This document shows, in pieces, positions 6,185-14,231 of a DNA stretch of 23,214 bases (within the stretch, counting starts at the first letter, position 1; every line of letters begins with the position of its first letter). The stretch lies in the NCBI GenBank assembly GCA_002343485.1, contig DDST01000006.1, positions 1-23,214 on the forward strand, in the 5' to 3' direction. Both the position numbers and the translations under genes were made by a program. Source of the stretch: Proteobacteria bacterium UBA2383. Its GTDB lineage: Bacteria; Pseudomonadota; Gammaproteobacteria; Competibacterales; Competibacteraceae. The notes below the pieces were generated by a model. The model did not search any database and was not told the origin of the DNA. It saw only the letters and a list, made by a program, of their open reading frames with translations.

Positions 6185-7906
6185 TTAACCCCCTACCTCA
6201 GCCTTGCTCTTAGCATTATCTACCAGCGAACGAGCGATCACTTTCAGTGCCAGTGTCTCCTCAGCGCCTTCGAAAATCGATAGCACCCGGGCATCGATAA
6301 AGTAGCGGCTGACCGGCACTTCCTCGGCGTAACCCATGCCACCGTGAATTTGCAGTGCTTCGCGGGTGACCCATTCAGCCGTCTTGCAGGTGAAGAATTT
6401 GACCATGCTGGCTTCCATGTCGCCCTCACCTTGATCCATCAGCCGTCCTACCGAATAGGTGAATTGCCGGCCTATGGCGAGATAGGTCGCCATCCGCGCC
6501 AGCTTGACTTGGGTCAACTGGTAATCGCCGATCGGATAGCCGAACACCATGCGCTCCTGGGAATAGCTCAATGCCTTCTCATAAGCCGCTTGCATGATGC
6601 CTACCGCACGGGCCGCGGTCTGGATGCGCCCGCCAGAGAAACCGGCCATGGTGAAATAGAAACCCTTGCCTTCCCCGGCTGGCCCGCCGAGCATGTTCTC
6701 ATCCGGTACGAATACGTTGTCGAAGAACAGATCGAAGGAGTGCATCCCGCGATAGCCGATGGTGGAAATCGCTTTGCCGCCCAGCTTGCCACCGCTTTCC
6801 TGCGTAAACTCGAAGGCATGGCCGGGATAGCTCGGTTTCTCCAGCAGGAACATCGACAGGCCGCGATGGCCCAGCGACAGATCAGGGTTGGTGCGTGCCA
6901 GAATTAGCAGCACGCCCGCTTTGCCGCCGAAAGTACACCAGGTCTTAGCGCCGTTTAGCAGCCAGCCGCCCTCGGTACGAGTCGCTTTCAACCGCATGTT
7001 GGCGACATCGGAGCCGTAGTTCGGCTCGGTCACCGCCACCGCGCACAACATGTCGCCGGAGGCTAGCTGTGGTAGCCATTTCAGTTTCTGCTCCTCGGTG
7101 CCACCCTTGAGCAGCGCCTTGGAGAGGATTTCAGGCCGGGTGATCAGACTGCCCGCCGCGCCGAGCGAGCCGCGGGTCAGTTCTTCGGTCACCACGATCA
7201 TGCCCAGGTTATCTTCTTGCTCGTCGCTCTGGATGCCGCCAAAGCGCTCTGGGATGGAAATACCGAAGCAACCCAGTTCCTTGACCTGATCGAGAATGGC
7301 ATCGGGAATGTCGAGATCGTGGCGGTGAATCTCTTCAGCCAGCGGCATCACGACTTCCTCGGCGACGCTGCGGAAAGTTTCGCGCATCATTTCATGATGA
7401 CCGTCGAGCAGATAAGCGCCGGTGACGCCATCCTGGGCGCGCATCAATTGACCCAGCTCGGCAACCCGCTCCGCCGCTAACTGCGTCAGGCAGAATTGCC
7501 GCGCTGCTGGGTAATCGACCGTTGCGTTCAGCCATTGGTCGTTCAATCCGAAGTCGGCTGGGCGAGCACTCAAGCGATTACGTACGCCTTGTAGCGCCTC
7601 GGCGGTAAATAACAAAGCGAAGCGTTCTTCCAGCGTGAGTTCATTGGCTGGATCGCCGCTGGCCTGCCGCGCCCGTTTGGCATAGTCGATGGCAAAGCGG
7701 GCACCGGTCACTTCGGCACAGGACAGTGCCAAGTCGTAGCTCACCAGTTGATGTTGATCGAGCAGAGCTGCAGAAATTTTACCATCGGCTTTCTGCGAGC
7801 GTTCCTTCAAGTCCGCTAGGGAGTAATCAAGCGCCTTTTGGACGGCGTCCAGCGCCAGGGTGGCCTGCTGCAACTGCTCGGCTGGATTCTGGGTCGATGC
7901 GGACAT
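6185..7906 (-). CDS. mcd: (2S)-Methylsuccinyl-CoA dehydrogenase
   Basis: FAD-dependent acyl-CoA dehydrogenase that oxidises (2S)-methylsuccinyl-CoA to mesaconyl-CoA, passing electrons to electron-transfer flavoprotein. The 573 residues comprise an N-terminal helical extension of about 150 residues, characteristic of Mcd compared with ordinary acyl-CoA dehydrogenases of about 380-400 residues, followed by a full dehydrogenase fold. Visible family motifs include VAVTEPNYGSD in the middle beta domain, GGMGYAEE near the C-terminus, and FEGAEE at about 545-550, where Glu546 sits at the position of the catalytic base in several family members. It is the first gene of the minus-strand series, so its upstream region (7907-8246) probably holds the promoter. 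Confidence in the exact substrate rests on length plus pathway neighbours. Confidence 0.9.
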   Translation of the reverse strand: MSASTQNPAEQLQQATLALDAVQKALDYSLADLKERSQKADGKISAALLDQHQLVSYDLALSCAEVTGARFAIDYAKRARQASGDPANELTLEERFALLFTAEALQGVRNRLSARPADFGLNDQWLNATVDYPAARQFCLTQLAAERVAELGQLMRAQDGVTGAYLLDGHHEMMRETFRSVAEEVVMPLAEEIHRHDLDIPDAILDQVKELGCFGISIPERFGGIQSDEQEDNLGMIVVTEELTRGSLGAAGSLITRPEILSKALLKGGTEEQKLKWLPQLASGDMLCAVAVTEPNYGSDVANMRLKATRTEGGWLLNGAKTWCTFGGKAGVLLILARTNPDLSLGHRGLSMFLLEKPSYPGHAFEFTQESGGKLGGKAISTIGYRGMHSFDLFFDNVFVPDENMLGGPAGEGKGFYFTMAGFSGGRIQTAARAVGIMQAAYEKALSYSQERMVFGYPIGDYQLTQVKLARMATYLAIGRQFTYSVGRLMDQGEGDMEASMVKFFTCKTAEWVTREALQIHGGMGYAEEVPVSRYFIDARVLSIFEGAEETLALKVIARSLVDNAKSKAEVGG

Positions 7907-8151
7907 CGGATTACCTCGTTTGGTGATAATGATTCACGAAAACCTTAAATTTAGTAAGTTCTCACTTGCGATTGTAAGCCGAAAATCATCGGCAACGCAC
8001 CGTTCAGGCAAGAATGACTGCAAAAAATTTCTAGCGGAAAGCGTTCAATTGCCTATCAGCCAGTCACCATAAGTGAATATGCTGGCCAGTGATGCTGAAT
8101 CCTTCGGTTCTCCGGTCATTTTCCTTCATAATGATTTTTTCTGGAGGATGG
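7907..8151. other. Divergent intergenic region between mcd and the plus-strand unit
   Basis: This region should contain promoters in both directions. On the minus strand a weak sigma70-like pair, TTACAA and TAAATT about 18 bases apart, lies roughly 50 bases before mcd. A small inverted repeat GCCGA/TCGGC sits at 7978-7982 and 7989-7993. GATAATGATTCA near 7924-7935 loosely resembles part of a Fur site but matches poorly over the full length. No gene or RNA gene was recognised. Confidence 0.35.
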
Positions 8152-8250
8152 ATGATTTCCATTTGTTCTCTATTTGCCCTTGTCAATCATTTTTATCCGA
8201 TTAGCCGCATTTCCGAAGATGCGGCGCTGCATCGAAGAGATCTTTCGTGA
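8152..8250 (+). CDS. Possible coupled leader ORF (32 aa)
   Basis: ATG at 8152 is preceded by GGAGG at 8143-8147. The 32-residue product begins MISICSLFALVNHFYP and ends with a basic HRRDLS tail. Its TGA (8248-8250) overlaps the GTG start at 8247 in a GTGA arrangement, the geometry of translational coupling. I recognise no family. It may be a leader peptide, a short real protein, or chance. An inverted repeat at 8204-8225 falls inside it. Confidence 0.35.
   Translation: MISICSLFALVNHFYPISRISEDAALHRRDLS
8204..8225 (+). promoter_or_regulatory. Hairpin upstream of the unknown gene
   Basis: GCCGCAT (8204-8210) and ATGCGGC (8219-8225) are exact inverted arms of 7 bases with an 8-base loop. It lies 21 bases before the GTG start at 8247, where it could affect translation. 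Its function is not known. Confidence 0.4.
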
Positions 8251-9533
8251 CCAAGACTTTGATCCCATTGAATGAGCTGAGTCATTATGCGGGCCTGCTG
8301 GCAATTGAATTGGACCCGCAACGGGCTGATTTCACCGGAATACCACCTGAGCCATTGAGCGTTGCAGCAGCTTCGGCGCTGGCTGGTCATCTGGCTAAGG
8401 ATTTGAGCCGGATTTTAGATGGCATCGAGCATCTGGGACTGGTTCTGCCCGGTGCGTTGTATGACCAGACCGAGATTTTGCAACCAGGGTTTCCTCTCAT
8501 CCGGGCATTGGCCGACATTTATCGTGGCAGCCTGCGGGGCGGTTTTACCCCGCAACTCATCGCCCTGGGGGCAGACGGCGGCCATTTTCCGGTAGGGGCG
8601 ATCAGTCCGCAGCGTCGTCCGGGTTCCGGTCCCCTGCTATTGTTACCGTTCTGCTTCATTGGCCCGCAAGATGATCTGACTCGATTGGCGCGGGTTATGG
8701 AGGATAGCTTGCTGCAAAATGGCGAGGTGTCGTTAGCGACCCGCGAAGCTTTCCAGCAGTCATTTGGATTAACAGTAATGAGCCTGTCTTTTGCGACGAT
8801 CGGCGATCTGTGCGCTCTGTTACGGGTGCAATTGGACGGCAATGGTTTGCTGTCATTATGGGAACTGCTGGAGCAGTCCTGGTTTGAACGGCCAGGTGTC
8901 CATTTAGCCACTTTGGAAGGCGGCAATCGTTTTTTGGTAGCCGGTGATCATGCTCACACGCTGTTTTATACCTTTGATGACTGGGGGCAGTTCGGGCCAG
9001 GGCGTGAACTGCCCGTGGCGGGACTCAGCGAGGGTTACCGGCGTTGGGCGTATTTGCAACGGCAATATTCTATGGCCTTGGAAGCCTATGGGTTGCATGT
9101 CCGCTGGGTGCTGGCTAATCCACAGTTGGAACAGACACTGGCTGTGGTGGAAGGAGAGGCAGTGAAAGCAGCGATGCGGGAAATTCCTTGCTTGTCTGGA
9201 GATTATCTGGTCGAGGCAATTTTCCAGAACGATAGCGAGAGCCTGGAGCAGCAGATGATAATCACCAACCATGCTGACCCGGAACTCGGAACGCTGGCTT
9301 ACACGGTGATGAGCCTGGATGCCAGTGGTCAGTTGTTGCGGCTGGAGCATCACTATCCGTTGCGGCCGCAGGGATTGAGCATCATTATCGACCGGTTGAT
9401 TGAACGTTGCGCGGAACAGGGCACAGAGCGGCAGGTACTGCATCCGGGCCGGCTGCTGTATTCCGAAAAAGGACGGAGTTTGCGCTCAGCAAGCGTTGCT
9501 GATTTGCCAGGGTCAGGGGAACGAGTGCATTAG
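8247..9533 (+). CDS. Protein of unknown function (428 aa)
   Basis: I do not recognise this protein. It is 428 residues, acidic to neutral, with no obvious signal peptide or transmembrane segment, so probably cytosolic. It is rich in Leu, Gly and Gln, with segments such as LLLLPFCFIGPQDD (about 131-144) and VMEDSLLQNGEVS. The C-terminal quarter (EQQMIITNHADPELGTLAYTV onward) reads like an alternating beta-strand domain. The GTG start follows an AAGAGA purine run at 8235-8240; an in-frame stop at 8202 prevents much extension. It may be coupled to the small ORF ending at 8250. A strong terminator follows at 9534-9584, so it is probably a one- or two-gene unit. Codon use resembles its neighbours, so recent transfer is not indicated. 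Confidence 0.85.
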   Translation: MTKTLIPLNELSHYAGLLAIELDPQRADFTGIPPEPLSVAAASALAGHLAKDLSRILDGIEHLGLVLPGALYDQTEILQPGFPLIRALADIYRGSLRGGFTPQLIALGADGGHFPVGAISPQRRPGSGPLLLLPFCFIGPQDDLTRLARVMEDSLLQNGEVSLATREAFQQSFGLTVMSLSFATIGDLCALLRVQLDGNGLLSLWELLEQSWFERPGVHLATLEGGNRFLVAGDHAHTLFYTFDDWGQFGPGRELPVAGLSEGYRRWAYLQRQYSMALEAYGLHVRWVLANPQLEQTLAVVEGEAVKAAMREIPCLSGDYLVEAIFQNDSESLEQQMIITNHADPELGTLAYTVMSLDASGQLLRLEHHYPLRPQGLSIIIDRLIERCAEQGTERQVLHPGRLLYSEKGRSLRSASVADLPGSGERVH

Positions 9534-9584
9534 GCGCGCCTTTCAACCCCAATCCCTCCTTCGTGTGGGGGAGGGCGCTTTTTT
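9534..9584 (+). terminator. Intrinsic terminator after the unknown gene
   Basis: CCCTCC (9554-9559) pairs with GGAGGG (9570-9575); outer GCGC bases at 9536-9539 and 9575-9578 can extend the structure. A run of six T follows at 9579-9584. It begins directly after the stop codon at 9531-9533. Confidence 0.65.
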
Positions 9585-9738
9585 ACACGGAGTAACACCG
9601 GTACAGCACGTACATTGTCATCCCAGCCCCATCACCATATTTTCTGCACATTCCATATTTAAAAGTGATCGCCGCAAAGGCAAGCGGGCTTTGCCAACAG
9701 ACCGGTCTCTATTGCGAAAGCGATGTCTTGCTATCATT
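9585..9738. other. Intergenic DNA, no gene recognised
   Basis: The only structure seen is a short inverted repeat, GCAAAG/CTTTGC, at 9674-9679 and 9689-9694. The DNA becomes AT-rich towards 9740, where a possible Fur site begins. Confidence 0.3.
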
Positions 9739-9756
9739 GTTAATGATAAGAATAAT
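9739..9756 (+). promoter_or_regulatory. Fur-box-like sequence
   Basis: Three adjacent hexamers, GTTAAT GATAAG AATAAT, each match the Fur hexamer GATAAT at five of six positions. The first overlaps a palindrome TATCATT-GTT-AATGATA at 9732-9748. It sits 4 bases before a mini-ORF with a signal-peptide-like sequence and about 210 bases before the DUF2062 gene. AT-rich DNA gives such matches by chance, so this is tentative. Confidence 0.35.
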
Positions 9757-9759
9757 TTC

Positions 9760-9852
9760 TTGAATGGCCAATATAAAGTACAATTAATTATTGTCTGCTT
9801 TAGCTTGGGCGGCATTAGCTATGCTCAGCAGATAAATTTGATTTTCATATGA
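9760..9852 (+). pseudogene. Signal-peptide-like mini-ORF, possible remnant of an exported protein
   Basis: From TTG at 9760 the frame encodes 30 residues: a short Lys-containing start, a hydrophobic core (VQLIIVCFSLGGI) and SYA-QQ, a good signal-peptidase I site, followed after six residues by a stop. The pattern resembles the first 25 residues of an outer-membrane receptor or other exported protein whose body has been lost. No ribosome-binding site is convincing. With the Fur-like site just upstream, an iron-regulated receptor remnant is a possible but unproven reading. From 9853 to 9966 I see only a small inverted repeat (CGTCT/AGACG, 9897-9914). Confidence 0.25.
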
Positions 9853-9966
9853 TCGTTGCCATTGCAATTAGGGCCTATTTGCCAAATATTTCTCATCGTC
9901 TGAATTTTTAGACGGATTTAAAGTCTTACTAGCCGGGATGTTGCCGGTTCTTGGTCGAGCGTCGCC

Positions 9967-10488
9967 ATGAAGCAGTTTCTACAACGTTATTTGCCGGATT
10001 GCCATCAGTTGCGTGCTCACCGGAATTTGCGCTTCCTTGGTGATTTGTTGCATGATCCCCGCCTTTGGCACTTTAGCCGCCGTTCGACGGTGCGCGGATT
10101 GACTGCTGGTATGTTTTTCGCTTTTGTCCCTTTTCCCTGGCAAATGCTGTTGGCTGCTACGGCAGCTGCTTGGTTACGATTCAATCTGCCGGTCGCGGTG
10201 GCTATGGTCTGGATCACCAATCCATTGACCATGCCGCCGATCATGTTCGCCTGTTACCAGTTTGGCGCGTGGCTGTTGGGCAGGCCGTCGTTAGACTGGG
10301 CTTTTGAGCCGACGCTGGACTGGTTCCTGCGTAAGGTTAGCGATCTCGGCTGGCCGTTGCTGGTTGGCTCGATGACCACTGCTGTGGTCGCCAGTACGCT
10401 GACTTTTGTCATTGCTCATCTGCTCTGGCGCTGGCACATTGTCAACAAGTTTCGCCGGCGCCGCCGAGTTGTAGTCTGCCCCGGCTAA
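9967..10488 (+). CDS. DUF2062 family membrane protein
   Basis: The 173-residue protein has the DUF2062 pattern: a basic N-terminus with an RRSTVRGLTAGMFFAFVPFPWQ stretch, then a hydrophobic hairpin containing the conserved NLPVAVAM...ITNPLTMPPIMFACYQFG segment (about residues 75-102), and a last transmembrane helix at about 135-160. The C-terminus is very basic (RRRRR), suggesting it faces the cytoplasm. Family members are inner-membrane proteins of unknown biochemical function. Ribosome-binding sequence upstream is weak. It stands alone between a terminator-bounded gene and the helicase gene. Confidence 0.82.
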   Translation: MKQFLQRYLPDCHQLRAHRNLRFLGDLLHDPRLWHFSRRSTVRGLTAGMFFAFVPFPWQMLLAATAAAWLRFNLPVAVAMVWITNPLTMPPIMFACYQFGAWLLGRPSLDWAFEPTLDWFLRKVSDLGWPLLVGSMTTAVVASTLTFVIAHLLWRWHIVNKFRRRRRVVVCPG

Positions 10489-10622
10489 GCGCTCGTTTTG
10501 GCTGGCTAAAGCCCTTCCCATAGAGCTATCAACTATCAAAAAGGCTGTACCGTTCTTTCAGTTCCGTTCAGGCTGTCGTGTTCTGACCGGCCGCAGATCT
10601 TTTCATTTAGGTAACACCGTGC

Positions 10623-12413
10623 ATGTCATTCTCTATCGAACATTTTGAACAACTCGCTCTGTCCGCTCCCCTGCTGGAAACCCTCAAGGAACTCGGTTAC
10701 GAAGCACCTTCGCCGATTCAGGCCGCCACCATTCCCTCCATGCTGGAGGGTTATGATGTCTTGGGCCAGGCTCAGACCGGTACCGGCAAGACGGCGGCTT
10801 TCGCCCTGCCGATCCTGGAAAGGCTGAATTTAAGCAACCGTGAACCGCAGGCGCTAGTCCTGACGCCTACTCGTGAATTGGCCATTCAAGTCGCGGAAGC
10901 CTTCCAGGGCTACGCTCGACATATCCCTGGGTTTCATGTATTGCCAATTTATGGTGGCCAAAGCATGAGCCTGCAACTCCGTCATCTCCGCCGTGGCATG
11001 CATGTCGTGGTCGGTACCCCAGGCCGGGTTATGGATCATCTGCGCCGGGAAACGTTGTCGCTGGCGGCGCTGCGGACCGTAGTGCTGGATGAAGCCGACG
11101 AGATGTTGCGCATGGGCTTCATTGATGATGTGGACTGGATTTTGGAACAGACCCCGGCCGAAAAACAGGTTGCATTGTTCTCGGCCACCATGCCCGAGCC
11201 AATTCGCCGGGTAGCGCATCGCCATCTGCAGGATCCGCGAGAAGTTAAGATTGAAACCCGTACTGCGACCGTTGCCACGGTTCGGCAACGCTACTGTCAG
11301 GTCGGTTCTCAGCACAAGCTGGACGCCTTAACCCGGGTTTTGGAAGTGGAGGATGCCGACGCGATTCTGATTTTTGTGCGTACCAAGATTGCTGCCACTG
11401 AGTTGGCTGAACGATTGGAAGCGCGCGGTTATCCGAGCGCCGCTTTGCATGGCGATATGACCCAGGCGCTACGTGAGAAAACCATTGAGCAATTACGTGG
11501 CGGTAATCTTGACATTGTCGTTGCAACAGATGTCGCGGCGCGCGGGCTGGATGTACAGCGGATCAGTCATGTCATTAATTATGATATCCCTTACGATACT
11601 GAGGCTTATATCCACCGTATTGGCCGTACGGGCCGGGCGGGCCGGGCAGGTGATGCCATTCTGTTTATCGCCCCTCGGGAATTGCGCCTGTTGCGTGCCA
11701 TTGAAAAGGCGACCCGTCAGCCCATTGAGCGGATGCCGTTGCCAACACCGGAGGCCATCACCGGTCACCGGCTGGCTCAATTCAAGCAACAAATCGGTGA
11801 AGTTTTCAATACCCAGGATTTAGGCTTTTTCCAGGAGCTAATTGCCGAGGTCGAGCGGGAACAGGAGATGAATGCCCATGATATCGCTGCTGCGCTAACC
11901 TACCTAGCGCAGCGCGAACGGCCATTCCAGTTCGAAGATGCGATTCCCAAGGACGCGGAAAAGGAACGGGAGAGGCCGCCAGGACGGCCGGTTCGTGAAG
12001 GGCGAATCCGTGGCGAACGGTCTTCTCGCGATTCTGCGCGGGATTCTGCAGATTTCGACAAGATTCGCTACCGGATTGATGTTGGTCGCGAACATGGAGC
12101 CACTCCGCAGAATATCATGGGCGCAATCGCGAATGAGGCGGGCATTGAGGGCCGCTACATCGGCCGCATCGAGATTCACGATGATTACAGCACCGTGGAT
12201 CTCCCGGACGGGATGCCGCTAGAGATTTTCCAGCATCTCAAACGGGTGCGGGTGCGGCAGCAGATGTTAAATATCCGCCGGTTCGATGGGGTAGAGCCGG
12301 AACGGAGGCGGCCAGGAAGACCGAAAGTTGAAAGGTTATCTGGTAATCGGGAGCAGCCGGTAGAGCGGAAGCCAATGCGCCGGCGCCCAGCTCAACCATC
12401 AGTGGATTCATAA
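10623..12413 (+). CDS. deaD: DEAD-box ATP-dependent RNA helicase, DeaD/CsdA type
   Basis: Unwinds structured RNA, with roles known for the family in ribosome assembly, mRNA decay and cold adaptation. The 596-residue protein has the Q motif (GYEAPSPIQ), motif I AQTGTGKT at 50-57, PTRELA, TPGR, DEAD at 156-159, SAT at 187-189, the ATDVAARGLD segment near 301-310 and HRIGRTGR at 331-338. A charged Arg/Glu-rich linker at about 440-480 leads to a DbpA-type RNA-binding domain (about 482-553), and the tail is basic. This layout distinguishes DeaD from RhlE, SrmB and RhlB. A short AGG-containing purine stretch precedes the ATG. The gene is probably monocistronic, convergent with pgm. Confidence 0.93.
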   Translation: MSFSIEHFEQLALSAPLLETLKELGYEAPSPIQAATIPSMLEGYDVLGQAQTGTGKTAAFALPILERLNLSNREPQALVLTPTRELAIQVAEAFQGYARHIPGFHVLPIYGGQSMSLQLRHLRRGMHVVVGTPGRVMDHLRRETLSLAALRTVVLDEADEMLRMGFIDDVDWILEQTPAEKQVALFSATMPEPIRRVAHRHLQDPREVKIETRTATVATVRQRYCQVGSQHKLDALTRVLEVEDADAILIFVRTKIAATELAERLEARGYPSAALHGDMTQALREKTIEQLRGGNLDIVVATDVAARGLDVQRISHVINYDIPYDTEAYIHRIGRTGRAGRAGDAILFIAPRELRLLRAIEKATRQPIERMPLPTPEAITGHRLAQFKQQIGEVFNTQDLGFFQELIAEVEREQEMNAHDIAAALTYLAQRERPFQFEDAIPKDAEKERERPPGRPVREGRIRGERSSRDSARDSADFDKIRYRIDVGREHGATPQNIMGAIANEAGIEGRYIGRIEIHDDYSTVDLPDGMPLEIFQHLKRVRVRQQMLNIRRFDGVEPERRRPGRPKVERLSGNREQPVERKPMRRRPAQPSVDS

Positions 12414-12431
12414 TACTTAATCCTGAGGCGG

Positions 12432-12484
12432 GGGAGTTTACTTGCAAGTGATAATCCATTGTAATCCTTAGCAAGCTGACTCCC
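12432..12484. terminator. Interrupted inverted repeat between convergent deaD and pgm
   Basis: GGGAGT (12432-12437) and CTTGC (12441-12445) pair with GCAAG (12471-12475) and ACTCCC (12479-12484), separated by three-base internal loops. It lies between two convergent stop codons, where a bidirectional terminator is expected. No T-run follows on either side, so termination is inferred from position only. Confidence 0.35.
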
Positions 12485-12515
12485 ACGACAGATCAATCGC
12501 TATTGAGGCACGGTA

Positions 12516-14147
12516 TCAGGTAATAACCGTTGGCTCGTTCCTCCCGGTACGTTCGCGAATACCGGCAAAGCTGTTAGCAATGTTGATCAGCGCTGCTAGC
12601 GCCTGTTGAGTGTCGAGATCATGCTTGGCGGGATCAGGCTCGTAAGCCTCAATGTAAACTCGTAATGTCGCACCTTCGGTGCCAGTGCCAGATAGCCGGT
12701 AGACGATTCGCGATCCGTCCTTGAAACCAATCCGGATACCCTGTTTCTCGCTGACGCTATCATCAATCGGATCGATGTACCGGAAATCATCGGCGTAATC
12801 GACCGTGTAAGAACCCAGTTGCTGACCTGGCAAGGTTGCAGTCGCGGCGCGCAGGGTATCGACTAGGCTGTTAGCAGCGGTGCTGTCAACAGCTTCATAG
12901 TCATGGCGGGTGTAGTAATTGCGCCCATAAGTCCGCCAGTGTTCACGCACAATCTCTGCCACTGACTGCCGGCGTTCGGCCAGGATATTCATCCAGAACA
13001 ACACCGCCCATAACCCATCCTTCTCGCGCACATGATTAGAGCCTGTACCAAAGCTCTCTTCACCACACAAAGTGATTTTGTTGGCGTCTAATAGGTTGCC
13101 AAAGAATTTCCAGCCAGTCGGTGTTTCGTAGCAGGACAATCCTAATTTGGCCGCTACCCGATCAGCCGCCTGACTGGTCGGCATCGAACGAGCAACGCCG
13201 CTGAGATGAGCGCGGTAGCCGGGTGCCAGTGTGGCGTTAGCTAGAATTACCGCGAGACTGTCGCTGGGAGTTACAAAGAAATGCCGGCCCAATACCATGT
13301 TGCGGTCGCCGTCGCCGTCTGAAGCTGCGCCGAAGTCTGGTGCATCCGGCCCAAACAGATAGTCAGCCAATTCTTTGGCGTAAACTAGATTTGGATCGGG
13401 ATGACCGTGCCCGAAGTCTTCCAGGGGTATGCCGTTGACCACCGTACCCTGAGGCGCGCCCAAACGATTCTCAATAATCTCGCGAGCGTAGGGGCCGGTT
13501 ACAGCATGCATGGCATCGAAGCGCATCCGGAAGCCGCTCTTGAATAGCGCGCGGATTTTGTCAAAATCGAATAAATCTTCCATCAAGTCGGCGTAATCGT
13601 TAACCGGATCAACAATATCCACTTGCATGTCGCCGACGAAGATTGTGCCGGTCTTATTCAGATCAATGTCGGGAGTGTTCAGCGTGTGATAGCGATTAAT
13701 ATGCAGACTGGCGGTGTAGATGGCTTCTGTAACCTTTTCTGGAGCGGGTCCGCCGTTTGGAGTGTTGAATTTGATGCCAAAATCTTCGTCAGGCCCTCCT
13801 GGATTGTGGCTGGCTGACAAGATCAGACCACCCCGGGCGTTGTGCTTGCGGATCATATGAGAGACCGCTGGGGTGGAAAAGATGCCGCCTTGACCAAGCA
13901 GCACTCGGGTACAGCCATTAGCGGCGGCAATGCGCAGGATTTTCTGGATGGCCTCCCGGTTATAGTAGCGGCCATCACCGCCTACCACTAACGGTGCATC
14001 TTCAAGCTCACGCTGTGTGTCAAAAACACACTGCACGAAATTTTCCAGGTAATGCGGTTGCTCGAAGACCTTGACTTTCTTGCGCAGGCCCGAGGTACCG
14101 GGCTTTTGATCCTTGAACGGGTGGGTAGCAATGGTTTCGACGCTCAT
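12516..14147 (-). CDS. pgm: Phosphoglucomutase (alpha-D-glucose, PGM1-like)
   Basis: Interconverts glucose 1-phosphate and glucose 6-phosphate, linking glycogen and sugar-nucleotide metabolism with glycolysis. The 543-residue length and sequence match the PGM1-type branch of the alpha-D-phosphohexomutases. The phosphoserine loop SASHNPGG is at 111-118 (catalytic Ser113), the magnesium loop DGDGDRN at 277-283, the sugar-specificity loop GEESFGTGS at 362-370, and the phosphate-binding loop RLSGTGTEG near the C-terminus; all four are intact. An AGGAGAA ribosome-binding site precedes the ATG at 14147. It is downstream of the DUF2126 gene on the same strand by 84 bases, with no terminator seen between. 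Confidence 0.95.
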   Translation of the reverse strand: MSVETIATHPFKDQKPGTSGLRKKVKVFEQPHYLENFVQCVFDTQRELEDAPLVVGGDGRYYNREAIQKILRIAAANGCTRVLLGQGGIFSTPAVSHMIRKHNARGGLILSASHNPGGPDEDFGIKFNTPNGGPAPEKVTEAIYTASLHINRYHTLNTPDIDLNKTGTIFVGDMQVDIVDPVNDYADLMEDLFDFDKIRALFKSGFRMRFDAMHAVTGPYAREIIENRLGAPQGTVVNGIPLEDFGHGHPDPNLVYAKELADYLFGPDAPDFGAASDGDGDRNMVLGRHFFVTPSDSLAVILANATLAPGYRAHLSGVARSMPTSQAADRVAAKLGLSCYETPTGWKFFGNLLDANKITLCGEESFGTGSNHVREKDGLWAVLFWMNILAERRQSVAEIVREHWRTYGRNYYTRHDYEAVDSTAANSLVDTLRAATATLPGQQLGSYTVDYADDFRYIDPIDDSVSEKQGIRIGFKDGSRIVYRLSGTGTEGATLRVYIEAYEPDPAKHDLDTQQALAALINIANSFAGIRERTGRNEPTVIT

Positions 14148-14231
14148 GATGCGAGGTTCTCCTGCGGAGTTTACTGGAATTTATTGGGGTATTATGCGCC
14201 AGTTGCCGTTCACAGGGTAGAACAGGCGTGC

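Noticed and set aside
7924..7942. Fur box upstream of mcd
   Set aside because: Only the first nine bases match well; the rest of the 19-base consensus is poor.
8113..8140. Terminator-like TCATT/AATGA hairpin followed by six T
   Set aside because: The stem is only five AT-rich pairs and no gene ends upstream on the plus strand, so there is nothing for it to terminate.
8904..9443. Minus-strand ORF of 179 codons within the unknown gene
   Set aside because: The plus-strand frame is far longer, has start, coupling and terminator signals, and the antisense product shows no recognisable features.
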